Under the pieces are notes generated by a model. The model had not been told where the DNA came from. It saw only the letters and a list, made by a program, of their open reading frames with translations, and ran no database searches. DNA of 64,000 nucleotides, taken from positions 1 to 64,000 of the forward strand of contig VXMD01000046.1 in the NCBI GenBank assembly GCA_009841255.1. Direction: 5' to 3'. This DNA is from Candidatus Poribacteria bacterium (GTDB lineage Bacteria > Poribacteria > WGA-4E > WGA-3G). The position numbers and the translations under genes were made by a program. The stretch's first letter is position 1, and every line of letters starts with the position of its first letter. Shown here piece after piece: positions 56,910 to 64,000 of this stretch.

Positions 56910-58361
56910 GTTTTAACGATCTGCTTATCGTTCATTTTAGGCACACTACTGATACTCAATGCTTGTACAATGCCCGGGGGCAATCAGAAAATTAGCAAAA
57001 TCCGTCTCTCCATCCAAAATACATTACCTATCCAACGGAAAAAGGTTCCGATTGTTCTGACGGGAACACAACTCCGAAAGGTGAATCCCGATTTCACCTT
57101 TAAAGCCTATTCCGTTGTTACCGGGAAAGCCCCGCGGGAAGTGATGATCCCGGCACAAGCGGATGACTTGGACTATGATGGCGAACGCGATCAACTCTGC
57201 TTTTTGTTAGATTTAGAACCTGAAGAGACAAAAGAGGTTTCGATTCTTTACGATCCGAATGTCAAAGCGACGTTAACACTGGATATCAATAAGCAGACGC
57301 GCGCCGCTATCTTTCCCGAACTCAATGTCGTGGCTGCGATGGAATCGAATCTGATTGCGTATTTATTAGAGCCAAACGGTGCCGTCACTGCTTACGGTAA
57401 AAAACGAGCGAAATTGTTCAGTGTGGATACGATGTTTCAGCCCGAATTGGATTACGAGAGACCGTTCTCTCCAGAACTCAGACACCATTTTGAGACCAAC
57501 GGCGTCCTCCTTTCCCAACAGGTGCAGGTAGAGATAGAGAAACCGGAACAACAGTGGGTCGTCCGCGATCTCGAGAATCAAGAGATCTACTTTATCCGGA
57601 AATCATACGATATTGAAACCGGTCTTGAGCAGGAACCTACAACAGAGGGGCAGTTGGACATAGTTCAATCGATTGGCTTATCGTTGAACGCACTACTTAA
57701 ACCTGAATCACCCGAGATGGTTGCCCTGAATGGTTCTGACGGTCTAATAGGTTGTGGTGGAATTGCACTGTGGGAAAAAAAGAAAGCGGAGATAATTCCA
57801 CTCCCGACTGAAGGGGATTACGTCCGTATCCTCGCCGATGGTTCCATCCGCTCTATTGTCCAACGGATCGTGCCGCAGTGGGAAATTCAGGGGGAGACGC
57901 ACCGGTTAACATCAACCATATTCATCTATGGAGAAAATCCATGGATCGAGCATCACATCCACATTGATGGGAATCTATCGCCGGATTATGCTTTTATCAC
58001 TGGTATTCCGTATCCAAACGGTGATTATATTTATAATGAGAACGAAGCACAGGGATGGATGTGGAGTTGGGGAATGGATCCACACGGCACGGAGACACTC
58101 GGGATGGCACTCATCGTTCTCGTCGGTCGCGATTCACAGGATACCGGGCTTGACGCATCACAAACCGAGTTTTCAGCGTTACCCGTTATCCTGACGCCTG
58201 ATGCGGAAAGCAGGCTCAGTTATCGGACGTTTGCTATCTGGGGAGGGGGTATTGATGGTATTGAGACCGAGGCGGAATTCGCGGAACACGTTCAAATCAC
58301 GACGACTGCGTTGAAGACCCCACCCCACATCAAGTTCTTGCCGAAAGAGGAAGAAAAATAG
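56898..58361 (+). CDS. DUF4861-like secreted lipoprotein
   Basis: This about 488-residue lipoprotein starts, if ATT 56898 is used, with KKPVLTICLSFILGTLLILN and Cys: a textbook signal and lipobox. The mature chain begins IRLSIQNTLPIQRKKVPIVL, then IPAQADDLDYDGERDQLCFL and LDLEPEETKEVSILYD. These match the N-terminal pattern of DUF4861 proteins, often linked with polysaccharide use. GIALWEKKKAEIIPLPTEGD, HHIHIDGNLSPDYAF and WSWGMDPHGTETLGMAL follow. TTG 56859 is the only conventional start nearby and would add 13 residues read from the repeat. Function is unknown. Confidence 0.75.
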   Translation: MKKPVLTICLSFILGTLLILNACTMPGGNQKISKIRLSIQNTLPIQRKKVPIVLTGTQLRKVNPDFTFKAYSVVTGKAPREVMIPAQADDLDYDGERDQLCFLLDLEPEETKEVSILYDPNVKATLTLDINKQTRAAIFPELNVVAAMESNLIAYLLEPNGAVTAYGKKRAKLFSVDTMFQPELDYERPFSPELRHHFETNGVLLSQQVQVEIEKPEQQWVVRDLENQEIYFIRKSYDIETGLEQEPTTEGQLDIVQSIGLSLNALLKPESPEMVALNGSDGLIGCGGIALWEKKKAEIIPLPTEGDYVRILADGSIRSIVQRIVPQWEIQGETHRLTSTIFIYGENPWIEHHIHIDGNLSPDYAFITGIPYPNGDYIYNENEAQGWMWSWGMDPHGTETLGMALIVLVGRDSQDTGLDASQTEFSALPVILTPDAESRLSYRTFAIWGGGIDGIETEAEFAEHVQITTTALKTPPHIKFLPKEEEK

Positions 58362-58384
58362 TCTCAAACAAACGGGAGAACCCT

Positions 58385-58984
58385 ATGATTATCAAGGAAG
58401 AATGTCTACAACTGATCGCAAATCAACGGACAGACGAAGTCGTCGTTACGACAATGGGAATTACCGTTCCGTGGGGTGAAATATCGACACATCCGTTGGA
58501 TTACGCCTCCGTCGGCAGTGCGATGGGACACGCTGCGGATTTCGCACTCGGCATTGCACTCGCTCAACCGGATAAAAAGGTGATCGTATTCAACGGTGAT
58601 GGAAGTATGTTGATGTGCTTGGGGACATTGGCGACGATTACTGCTCTCAATACGCCACCCCCTAACTATCTACTCTTTGTCTGTGACAACGGCACCTATG
58701 AAGTCACAGGGAATCAACCGGTGCCTGATGGCAATGCGGGTTTCAGTTGGACCACGATTGCGAGAGGTGTTGGTTTTGAACAGGTTTATGAATTTGACAA
58801 TTCCGCCGTACTTGAAGTGGAGCTCCCAAAAATCTGGAATGAAACCGGACCTATTTTTGTGAACCTGAAGATTGCGCAAGCGGACGAACCCCCGCCGGAT
58901 CGGTGGGGTGGTTTTCCGTACCCGTATCTGCAAGAATCACTCGCCGAATCGACACATAAGTTAAAACAAGCACTTGCAAGATAA
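58385..58984 (+). CDS. thiamine-diphosphate-binding subunit (sulfopyruvate/phosphonopyruvate decarboxylase beta-like)
   Basis: The 199-residue chain is the C-terminal, cofactor-binding half of a ThDP enzyme: SVGSAMGHAADFALGIALAQP, then the GDGS...N motif IVFNGDGSMLMCLGTLATI and LLFVCDNGTYEVTGNQPVP. In two-subunit enzymes such as ComDE this half pairs with an alpha chain holding the other domain. No alpha gene is adjacent, so the partner is elsewhere or it works differently. The taurine-type aminotransferase and sulfatase in the window make a sulfonate substrate thinkable, but this is inference. ATG 58385 follows GGGAGAACCCT. Confidence 0.75.
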   Translation: MIIKEECLQLIANQRTDEVVVTTMGITVPWGEISTHPLDYASVGSAMGHAADFALGIALAQPDKKVIVFNGDGSMLMCLGTLATITALNTPPPNYLLFVCDNGTYEVTGNQPVPDGNAGFSWTTIARGVGFEQVYEFDNSAVLEVELPKIWNETGPIFVNLKIAQADEPPPDRWGGFPYPYLQESLAESTHKLKQALAR

Positions 58985-59244
58985 TCAGCACGTTCCATTG
59001 GGTGCTCCCTAACCCACGGGATAATTGAGGAAGTCCGTCTGTTCTACTGATACCTGATAAAACAAAGTGGCAAGCCTGCAACAATACGCAGAAATACGCA
59101 GAAATGCCCAAGCAAAAACACGCAGGCGACTCAAGGGAATAGTCGGTTTTGGAATCCCAATCCTTTAGGTTTGGGAGGAAAAACCGCCCTTGTGAATTAG
59201 ACCCAACGCCTAAAAAGTAATAAACGCCTGATACCTGATATGCC
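58985..59244. repeat. composite repeat and IS hairpin upstream of the second tnpB
   Basis: It holds AAGCCTGCAACAATACGCAG and a tandem ACGCAGAAAT pair with GCCCAAGCAAAAACACGCAG (59072-59127), then the hairpin TCCCAATCCTTTAGGTTTGG plus GA (59155-59176). The repeat words are the same as before polX and the DUF4861 gene. Confidence 0.6.
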
Positions 59245-60545
59245 ATGAAATTAACTTTTGTCTACCCTGTGTATCCTACGAAAACACAGGAACAAATATT
59301 GTTAGCGTGGTTTGACCACTTGTGCGAACTTCAGAACTCGGCGCGCCACGATAGACTTGTTGCGTATGAGACGGAAGGTGTTTTTGTGTCGCTCTCTGAC
59401 CAGCAAACCCTTCTCACAGCTGCCCGTGAGAAATATGATGATTTCCGCGCCGTGCCACAAGATTTTCAGAATCACACGTTGCGAAGGACTGACAAAGCCT
59501 TTACTGCGTTCCGCAAACGTTGTAAGAACGGAGATGCCAAAAAAGGGTATCCTCGCCATAAAACGCGTGTGCGTTCTCTCACATGGAGTCTTCGAAAATA
59601 TACCAAAGTTGTTCGTAAAAAGACGAAAGACTCTGACAAGCAGACAATACGCGTTCGCGAGAACCCGATAATAGAGACCCATTTTAGGCACAATCGCTTA
59701 AAAGTGCCGAAGTTAGGCAAAGTCAAGATACGCATGCACCGTCCTCTACAGGGTGACCCGAAAGAGGTCACGATCGTCAAAAAAGCGTCGGGTTGGTATG
59801 CCCATATCTCTTGTGAGATACCCGACACGCCAAAAGTTGAACCGACACATGCGATAGCGATTGACGTAGGCACGACAGACTACCTAACGACTTCCGAAGG
59901 CGAAAAGGAAGATAACCCTCGCTGGTATCGTCAAGCAGAAGGATTACTGCGAAAACACTCCAAAGACCTTTCCCGAAAGAAAAAAAGGAGCCACCGTTGG
60001 CAGCAACAAAAACACAAACTCTCTCTGCATCATGAACGGACAACAAATAAACGCAAAGACTTTATCGGCAAACTCGTCTACAAACTCTACCACCATCAGA
60101 AAAACAATGTGTTGGTAGCAGAGGACTTAGGCGTATCTAACATGGTAAAGAACAAACACCTCAGCAAGAGCATCAGCGACGCGTCTTGGGGTATCTTCTT
60201 TAAGTGGTGTGCAGACATAGCCGAAAGAGACGGTTTGCACTTTCACCAAGTTGACCCCAAGAATACCTCGCAAACTTGCTCGTGTTGTGGTAAGAAGTCG
60301 CCAAAAAAACTTTCGCTGGCGATACGAACATTTGATTGTAGCTTTTGTGGCACTTCGTTAGACCGAGACCACAACGCTGCGATAAATATACTTTTACGGG
60401 CGGCTTGCGCCCATCGTGGAGAGCGTTGGGTTACTGACCTCTATGAAGCGAGAAACACAAACAAAGCACGAGACGCGGGCTTTGAGGATGCTGAACAGCT
60501 GTTGTTCAATGATCTCTTCACAAGCCCAAGTCTTTAGGCTTGGGT
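59155..60545 (+). mobile_element. IS605-group element carrying only tnpB (copy 2)
   Basis: A subterminal hairpin on the left (59155-59176, CTTTAG loop) and AGCCCAAGTCTTTAGGCTTG plus GG on the right (60523-60544) enclose a single tnpB. The right hairpin closely resembles the hairpin at the left of copy 1 (37593-37615). Exact ends are uncertain. Confidence 0.65.
59245..60537 (+). CDS. tnpB: TnpB-like RNA-guided nuclease of an IS605-type element (copy 2)
   Basis: This 430-residue protein has the RuvC-like triad complete: Asp in AIAIDVGTTDYLTTSEG, Glu in VLVAEDLGVSNMV, Asp in SLDRDHNAAINILLRA. The zinc ribbon CSCCGKKS...DCSFCGTS is intact. The N-terminal MKLTFVYPVYPTKTQEQIL and the long basic middle (DLSRKKKRSHRWQQQKHKL) are typical of the family. 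It differs widely from copy 1 and so was acquired separately. As in other TnpB elements the right-end hairpin overlapping the gene's end may form an omega-RNA. ATG 59245 lacks a Shine-Dalgarno. Confidence 0.9.
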   Translation: MKLTFVYPVYPTKTQEQILLAWFDHLCELQNSARHDRLVAYETEGVFVSLSDQQTLLTAAREKYDDFRAVPQDFQNHTLRRTDKAFTAFRKRCKNGDAKKGYPRHKTRVRSLTWSLRKYTKVVRKKTKDSDKQTIRVRENPIIETHFRHNRLKVPKLGKVKIRMHRPLQGDPKEVTIVKKASGWYAHISCEIPDTPKVEPTHAIAIDVGTTDYLTTSEGEKEDNPRWYRQAEGLLRKHSKDLSRKKKRSHRWQQQKHKLSLHHERTTNKRKDFIGKLVYKLYHHQKNNVLVAEDLGVSNMVKNKHLSKSISDASWGIFFKWCADIAERDGLHFHQVDPKNTSQTCSCCGKKSPKKLSLAIRTFDCSFCGTSLDRDHNAAINILLRAACAHRGERWVTDLYEARNTNKARDAGFEDAEQLLFNDLFTSPSL

Positions 60546-60591
60546 ACATTGACACGTGGAAACGGTCAAAGTTCAAATCTGCTTCACTTAT

Positions 60592-60611
60592 CCGCAAGGA
60601 ATCATTAAAAA
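60592..60611 (+). promoter_or_regulatory. CCGCAAGG start-site element before the aldo/keto reductase gene
   Basis: CCGCAAGGAATCATTAAAAA runs directly into ATG 60612. With the preceding ACTTAT it equals the element before mtnP over more than 20 bases. Confidence 0.7.
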
Positions 60612-61508
60612 ATGACCACAAAATTAGAAACTCGACGAATGGGACGCACTGAGATGCGACCGAACGCACTTGCGCTCGGCGCGGCATGGATGTGGCAGAA
60701 ACCGGATGCTGAAGTTATCGGTGCAATCCGTCGCGCTATTGAACTCGGTATCAACTATATCGACACCTATCCCGGGCACGCCGAACACCTCTGGGGAGAG
60801 GCACTCTCCGATGGATTGCGGGAAAAGGTTTATTTGCAAGCGAAGGTAGGCACACATCCGGAACGGCGGAAAGACTTCTCCGCCGAAGGCACGCGGTGGA
60901 GCGTCACAAACAGCCTGAAAAGTCTTCGCACAGATGTCCTTGATTCTGTCCTCATCCACGACCCGATTGATATGGAGAGCGTGCTGGCACCTGGACAGGC
61001 CTTGGATACGCTCTTAGAGATGAAAGCGGAGGGTTATATTCGGCATATCGGTGCGGGTGTCCGTTCCCACGAATTCCACAAAGAACTCATCGAAACGGGG
61101 CATATTGACATCATCTTGACTTTCTTAGATTATACGCTGTTATCTCAATCTGCGTCCGAGACAACCTTGCCACTGGCATGCGAGCACGATATCGGTATTA
61201 TCCTCGCGAGTCCATTAGGTATGGGAAGTCTGACCGGCGCAGAACCCAATGTTGAAGAAGAACGCCGACGTAACCCTGACGCTGAGCCGAAGGCATACGC
61301 AATGTGGAAGTGGTGTCAGGACCGCGATGTCAACATCCGGCATCTGGCGATGCAGTTTTGTCTCGCTGCCCCTATAGACGGTGTCGTGATGTTCGGTCCC
61401 GCGGATAAAGCACAGATCGAAGATGGATATGAAGCGGCAACGGCTGACATCCCGGAACATATCTGGGAGGCGTTTGAGGCGGAATTCGGCATTCAGCGCG
61501 GGATGTAG
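60612..61508 (+). CDS. aldo/keto reductase family oxidoreductase
   Basis: This 298-residue TIM-barrel enzyme begins ETRRMGRTEMRPNALALGAAWMW, then INYIDTYPGHAEHLWGEAL, where the catalytic Asp is kept and the usual Tyr of the tetrad is shifted or replaced (TYPGHAE in place of TAxxYG). VYLQAKVGTH has the catalytic Lys region, DSVLIHDPIDME the His, and IGAGVRSHEFHKELI and GIILASPLGMGSL the later barrel strands. It probably reduces or oxidises a sugar-like carbonyl with NADP(H), as in D-threo-aldose 1-dehydrogenase relatives. The start is fixed by the start-site element. Confidence 0.82.
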   Translation: MTTKLETRRMGRTEMRPNALALGAAWMWQKPDAEVIGAIRRAIELGINYIDTYPGHAEHLWGEALSDGLREKVYLQAKVGTHPERRKDFSAEGTRWSVTNSLKSLRTDVLDSVLIHDPIDMESVLAPGQALDTLLEMKAEGYIRHIGAGVRSHEFHKELIETGHIDIILTFLDYTLLSQSASETTLPLACEHDIGIILASPLGMGSLTGAEPNVEEERRRNPDAEPKAYAMWKWCQDRDVNIRHLAMQFCLAAPIDGVVMFGPADKAQIEDGYEAATADIPEHIWEAFEAEFGIQRGM

Positions 61509-61538
61509 TTAAGCGCCTGAACCAGATCGAGAGATTCT

Positions 61539-62339
61539 TTACAGCTTTACCCCCGCAGCCAAATCTGAGGCGAATTGCTTCACGGCAGTGAGCAATTTTG
61601 CCTCGTTGTCCATATTGTCTTCAATGACATTGACAATAGCACTTCCCACAATCACACCATCCGCGATCTGTGCGACCTGTGTTGCCTGCTCAGGTGTTGA
61701 TATACCGAAACCGACACTCACCGGTTTGTCAGTGTGTTTTCGCAGTTCTGCGATCATCGGTGCGATTTCGTCCGACAACGTTGCCCGCGCACCCGTTACA
61801 CCCGTTACCGATACACAATAGATGAATCCGGTGCTGATTGAGGCGATCAGTTGCATCCGTTCCGGTGGACTGGTCGGGGCAGCAAGAAAGATAGTGGCGA
61901 GGTTATAGTTCGGTGCGATGTCAAGGAGTGGTTGCGCCTGCTCCGGTGGTAGATCCGGGATGATAACACCGTCGACCCCTGCGTCTTGTGCCGCCTTGCA
62001 AAATACGTCCTCCCTCATCCGAAAGATCGGATTGTAGTAGCCCATGAGGGCAATGGGGATGTCTGTCTGTGTGCGGAGGGTCGCGACCATCTCCAGGATC
62101 TGTTGGAGCGAAATGCGATGCGTGAGTGCGCGTTCACTTGAGCGTTGAACGGTGGGTCCGTCTGCAATTGGATCGGAGAAGGGAACACCGAGTTCGATGA
62201 GATCTGCGCCTGCTTCCTCAAGTGTCAGGAGAAGTTTGGAGGTAAGTTCAGGGGTTGGGTCTCCTGCACAGAGGTATGGCATAAATGCCTTAGCGCCTTG
62301 GGCTCGGAGTTCTTGAAATTTTCTATCAATTCGGTTCAT
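61539..62339 (-). CDS. trpA: tryptophan synthase alpha subunit
   Basis: It cleaves indole-3-glycerol phosphate to indole, which passes to TrpB. IDRKFQELRAQGAKAFMPYL starts the chain. GADLIELGVPFSDPIADGPTVQRSSERAL holds the catalytic Glu and Asp (quoted family stretch LIELGVPFSDP and ADGPTVQ). Then come PIALMGYYNPI, VDGVIIPDLPPEQ and SVGFGISTPEQA with GVIVGSAIV, the phosphate site. 266 residues is normal. ATG 62339 is chosen because the longer frame covers the promoter at 62383-62411. No other trp gene is near, so it is unlinked from trpB here. Confidence 0.95.
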   Translation of the reverse strand: MNRIDRKFQELRAQGAKAFMPYLCAGDPTPELTSKLLLTLEEAGADLIELGVPFSDPIADGPTVQRSSERALTHRISLQQILEMVATLRTQTDIPIALMGYYNPIFRMREDVFCKAAQDAGVDGVIIPDLPPEQAQPLLDIAPNYNLATIFLAAPTSPPERMQLIASISTGFIYCVSVTGVTGARATLSDEIAPMIAELRKHTDKPVSVGFGISTPEQATQVAQIADGVIVGSAIVNVIEDNMDNEAKLLTAVKQFASDLAAGVKL

Positions 62340-62382
62340 GGATATAATTGAGTTCCGGCTTTCTGTTAATATATTTTTTTCA

Positions 62383-62411
62383 ATTATACCTTGAATGCAT
62401 CGAATTGTCAA
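62383..62411 (-). promoter_or_regulatory. consensus promoter of trpA
   Basis: On the reverse strand TTGACA (62406-62411), 17 bases, TATAAT (62383-62388), 44 bases before the ATG. Confidence 0.75.
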
Positions 62412-62439
62412 GGAAAGTTCGTTGGAAGTGCAGAGTTAT

Positions 62440-62688
62440 TCAGTCGCCCAACTTTCCGAAAATAGGCTTTAAAACCAACCCGTTCAAAAAAAGTGGGGAA
62501 GTCAAGTCTTCAGTTTCGCGCTTTTCGACAATTTCTAAGGCAGAATCACCGAACCAAATTCGTTCACTTTTCGGATCGATCCCGGCTGTCTGTCCAATAC
62601 GCTCGGTGATATCGCGCTGTTTCTGGTATTCCGTCCAAATTTGCTTGCATTTGCGTGAATCGGCTTCTGTCCAATTTGCGTGTTTCAT
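62440..62688 (-). CDS. small hypothetical protein
   Basis: The 82-residue chain begins MKHANWTEADSRKCKQIWTE and has one helix-rich half, then DPKSERIWFGDSALEIVEKR and a hydrophobic end PLFLNGLVLKPIFG. The WFGDS word recalls short DUF5678-type proteins, but the match is weak. ATG 62688 is chosen because AAGGAAATCAACA precedes it; a start six codons upstream has no ribosome-binding site. The next small gene lies 76 bases upstream on the same strand, so both may be one transcript. Confidence 0.5.
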   Translation of the reverse strand: MKHANWTEADSRKCKQIWTEYQKQRDITERIGQTAGIDPKSERIWFGDSALEIVEKRETEDLTSPLFLNGLVLKPIFGKLGD

Positions 62689-62763
62689 TGTTGATTTCCT
62701 TACCAAATCTTCACGAGTTTTCCCACTATTTGCAAAACTTGAATGACCGTCTCATCTGGCATG

Positions 62764-63033
62764 TCACCTGCGTACCTTGCACCTCTTGCCCACCCAGCCG
62801 ACTGGCGGACCCGTGTCAACTTCACCCGAAAAACTGTGTTCTGGCCCTCTATTTGTGGGTTCTGGTACTTTAGCTAAGAGTTCCTCCATGGTGTAGTTTG
62901 GAGGTGGTACCGGACCCCGCCGCTCTTTTTTAGGTGGAATATCGCTGTTTACAATTTCAACATTATCTTTCCGCAAGTCGGATTTTGGTGCTTTGATTGG
63001 AATTTCTGCTGGTACACAATTCGATTTTTTCAC
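62764..63033 (-). CDS. small hypothetical protein with AbrB-antitoxin-like tail
   Basis: The 89-residue chain has a polar, Pro/Lys-rich N-terminus and the C-terminal block YTMEELLAKVPEPTN, then EVDTGPPVGWVGKRC. That block resembles the tails of AbrB/MazE antitoxins (LxELLxxI...D.GPPVGKE). The DNA-binding swapped-hairpin domain is not recognisable, so this may be a remnant or an unrelated small protein. The start is GTG 63033, with only AAGAAG upstream. No toxin gene is recognised next to it. Confidence 0.4.
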   Translation of the reverse strand: MKKSNCVPAEIPIKAPKSDLRKDNVEIVNSDIPPKKERRGPVPPPNYTMEELLAKVPEPTNRGPEHSFSGEVDTGPPVGWVGKRCKVRR

Positions 63034-63201
63034 GATATAACTTCTTGTATTTTCTCGGATTTATAAACTATAATGTAACATAAAATCGCGCGGAGGTCAA
63101 ATTTTCGCGCATTTCACCAAGAAAGAGTCTGGGGCAGGACTGTCTTTAAAAAAGAAAATAGGCGAGGTTAGGATACCTCACCAGCGGAAATAGAAGGTTG
63201 T

Positions 63202-63240
63202 GTATCGTAAGGGTGGCACGGAGACCACCCTTAACGATAC
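63202..63240 (-). terminator. long hairpin downstream of clpB
   Basis: GTATCGTAAGGGTGG (63202-63216) pairs with CCACCCTTAACGATAC (63225-63240) with one bulged base. It lies 16 bases after the clpB stop on the reverse strand. Confidence 0.65.
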
Positions 63241-63255
63241 TTTGCGTCGGCTAAA

Positions 63256-64000
63256 TCACGCCTTCCGGAAAACGAATCCTTCATCTTCAAGGTCAACAGT
63301 GATTGCGTCGCCATCATGGAAGACACCTTCCAGCATCTGGATCGCCAATGGATTGAGGATGTCCCGTTGGAGTGTTCGTCGGAGTGGACGCGCACCGTAG
63401 ACTGGATCGAATCCGCGTTCTACTAATTCCGCTTTCGCAGATTCAGAAAGTGTCAGGGTCATCTCCTTCTCGGCGAAGCGGTGACTGAGTTGCGTGAGTT
63501 CAAGCGTGACAATCCGTTTCAACTCCTCGACACCGAGTCGGTCGAAGATAATCAGGTCGTCAATACGGTTCAAAAATTCGGGTGGGAAATGTGTCTGGAC
63601 CGCTTCCGTCACCTTCCGACGGATCTCCTTTGCGTCCAACAACGCATCGCTAATCCACTGACTCCCGATGTTGGAGGTCATAACGACAACCGTGTTCTTA
63701 AAATCGACGGTGCGTCCTTGTCCGTCCGTCATTCTGCCGTCATCGAGCATCTGGAGCAAGACATTGAAGACCTCTGGATGCGCCTTCTCGACTTCGTCGA
63801 GGAGAATAACACAGTAAGGATGTCGTCGGACGGCTTCCGTCAGTTGTCCACCCTCATCGTAACCGACGTATCCCGGTGGTGCGCCGATCAGTCGGGAGAC
63901 AGTGTGCTTCTCCATGTACTCGCTCATATCAATACGTGCCATGGCACTCGCATCGTCAAAGAGGAACTCGGCGAGCGATTTGGCGAGATGCGTTTTACCG
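63256..64000 (-). CDS. clpB: ClpB chaperone, C-terminal part (start outside window)
   Basis: The frame is open to the right edge, beginning inside the second AAA module ([20 protein letters not shown]). [37 protein letters not shown] (pore loop GYVG), [16 protein letters not shown] (Walker B) and [10 protein letters not shown] (sensor 1) follow, each a ClpB/Hsp100 hallmark. [14 protein letters not shown] carries the arginine finger region, and [19 protein letters not shown] the D2 C-terminal domain. ClpB rescues aggregated proteins together with DnaK. The final FVFRKA matches normal ClpB ends. About 248 residues are visible; some 600 would lie beyond the window. Confidence 0.95.
   Translation of the reverse strand, partial: GKTHLAKSLAEFLFDDASAMARIDMSEYMEKHTVSRLIGAPPGYVGYDEGGQLTEAVRRHPYCVILLDEVEKAHPEVFNVLLQMLDDGRMTDGQGRTVDFKNTVVVMTSNIGSQWISDALLDAKEIRRKVTEAVQTHFPPEFLNRIDDLIIFDRLGVEELKRIVTLELTQLSHRFAEKEMTLTLSESAKAELVERGFDPVYGARPLRRTLQRDILNPLAIQMLEGVFHDGDAITVDLEDEGFVFRKA

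Noticed and set aside
62440-63033. Toxin-antitoxin pair
   Set aside because: Only a weak AbrB-like tail is seen in one frame; the other protein shows no toxin motif, so the pair is not called.

Overview
The window reads as a chromosome segment of a free-living or symbiotic Gram-negative-type bacterium. It encodes ADP-heptose synthesis, a TonB-dependent outer-membrane receptor, lipoproteins and FtsEX. Secreted LamG-domain proteins, a sulfatase, a WD40 protein, beta-propeller-like repeats and very repeat-rich intergenic DNA together suggest a member of, or relative of, Candidatus Poribacteria. That placement is inference from gene content, not a computed phylogeny. No rRNA, tRNA or CRISPR array was seen.

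Layout. 0-2.5 kb: the end of a methylase-nuclease fusion, then a REP-type Y1 transposase (TnpA/RAYT) element with its hairpin array and two decayed mobile remnants. 2.6-8.2 kb: a small lipoprotein, heptose kinase and phosphatase, a nucleotide-sugar dehydrogenase and a coiled-coil NYN protein. 8.3-23 kb: secreted repeat protein, alkaline-phosphatase-superfamily enzyme, PolX/PHP, ftsX-ftsE, topA, accD, two LamG paralogues flanking an AAA ATPase. 23-28 kb: MATE exporter, a rhodanese with an in-frame UGA at its catalytic position, amidohydrolase, moeA. 28-33.2 kb: a metal (probably zinc) acquisition operon. 33.4-37.2 kb: CobW GTPase cluster with a WD40 protein and decayed genes. 37.2-39.1 kb: a LamG pseudogene cut by a TnpB-only IS. 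39-64 kb: housekeeping and metabolic genes (mobA, M28 peptidase, sulfatase, argS, class III aminotransferase, mtnP, TPR lipoprotein, sugar nucleotidyltransferase, GT2, class V aminotransferase, trpA, clpB) with a second TnpB element.

How the genes work together. rfaE1, gmhB, the dehydrogenase, the nucleotidyltransferase and GT2 serve the cell envelope. The 28-33 kb genes form one coherent metal-uptake unit behind a consensus promoter whose -10 box lies in a 19-bp dyad, as expected for a Fur/Zur-type repressor. Several promoters match TTGACA-N16-18-TATAAT almost perfectly.

Most notable signals: (1) a candidate selenocysteine rhodanese; (2) a dispersed intergenic element, CCGCAAGG plus an A/T-rich ATTAAAA tail, that sits at gene starts and in three genes appears to leave only ATT or a read-through start; (3) a RAYT/REP system with a non-autonomous copy 45 kb away; (4) conserved proteins whose catalytic motifs are missing (FtsE, PolX palm, ArgRS HIGH motif).
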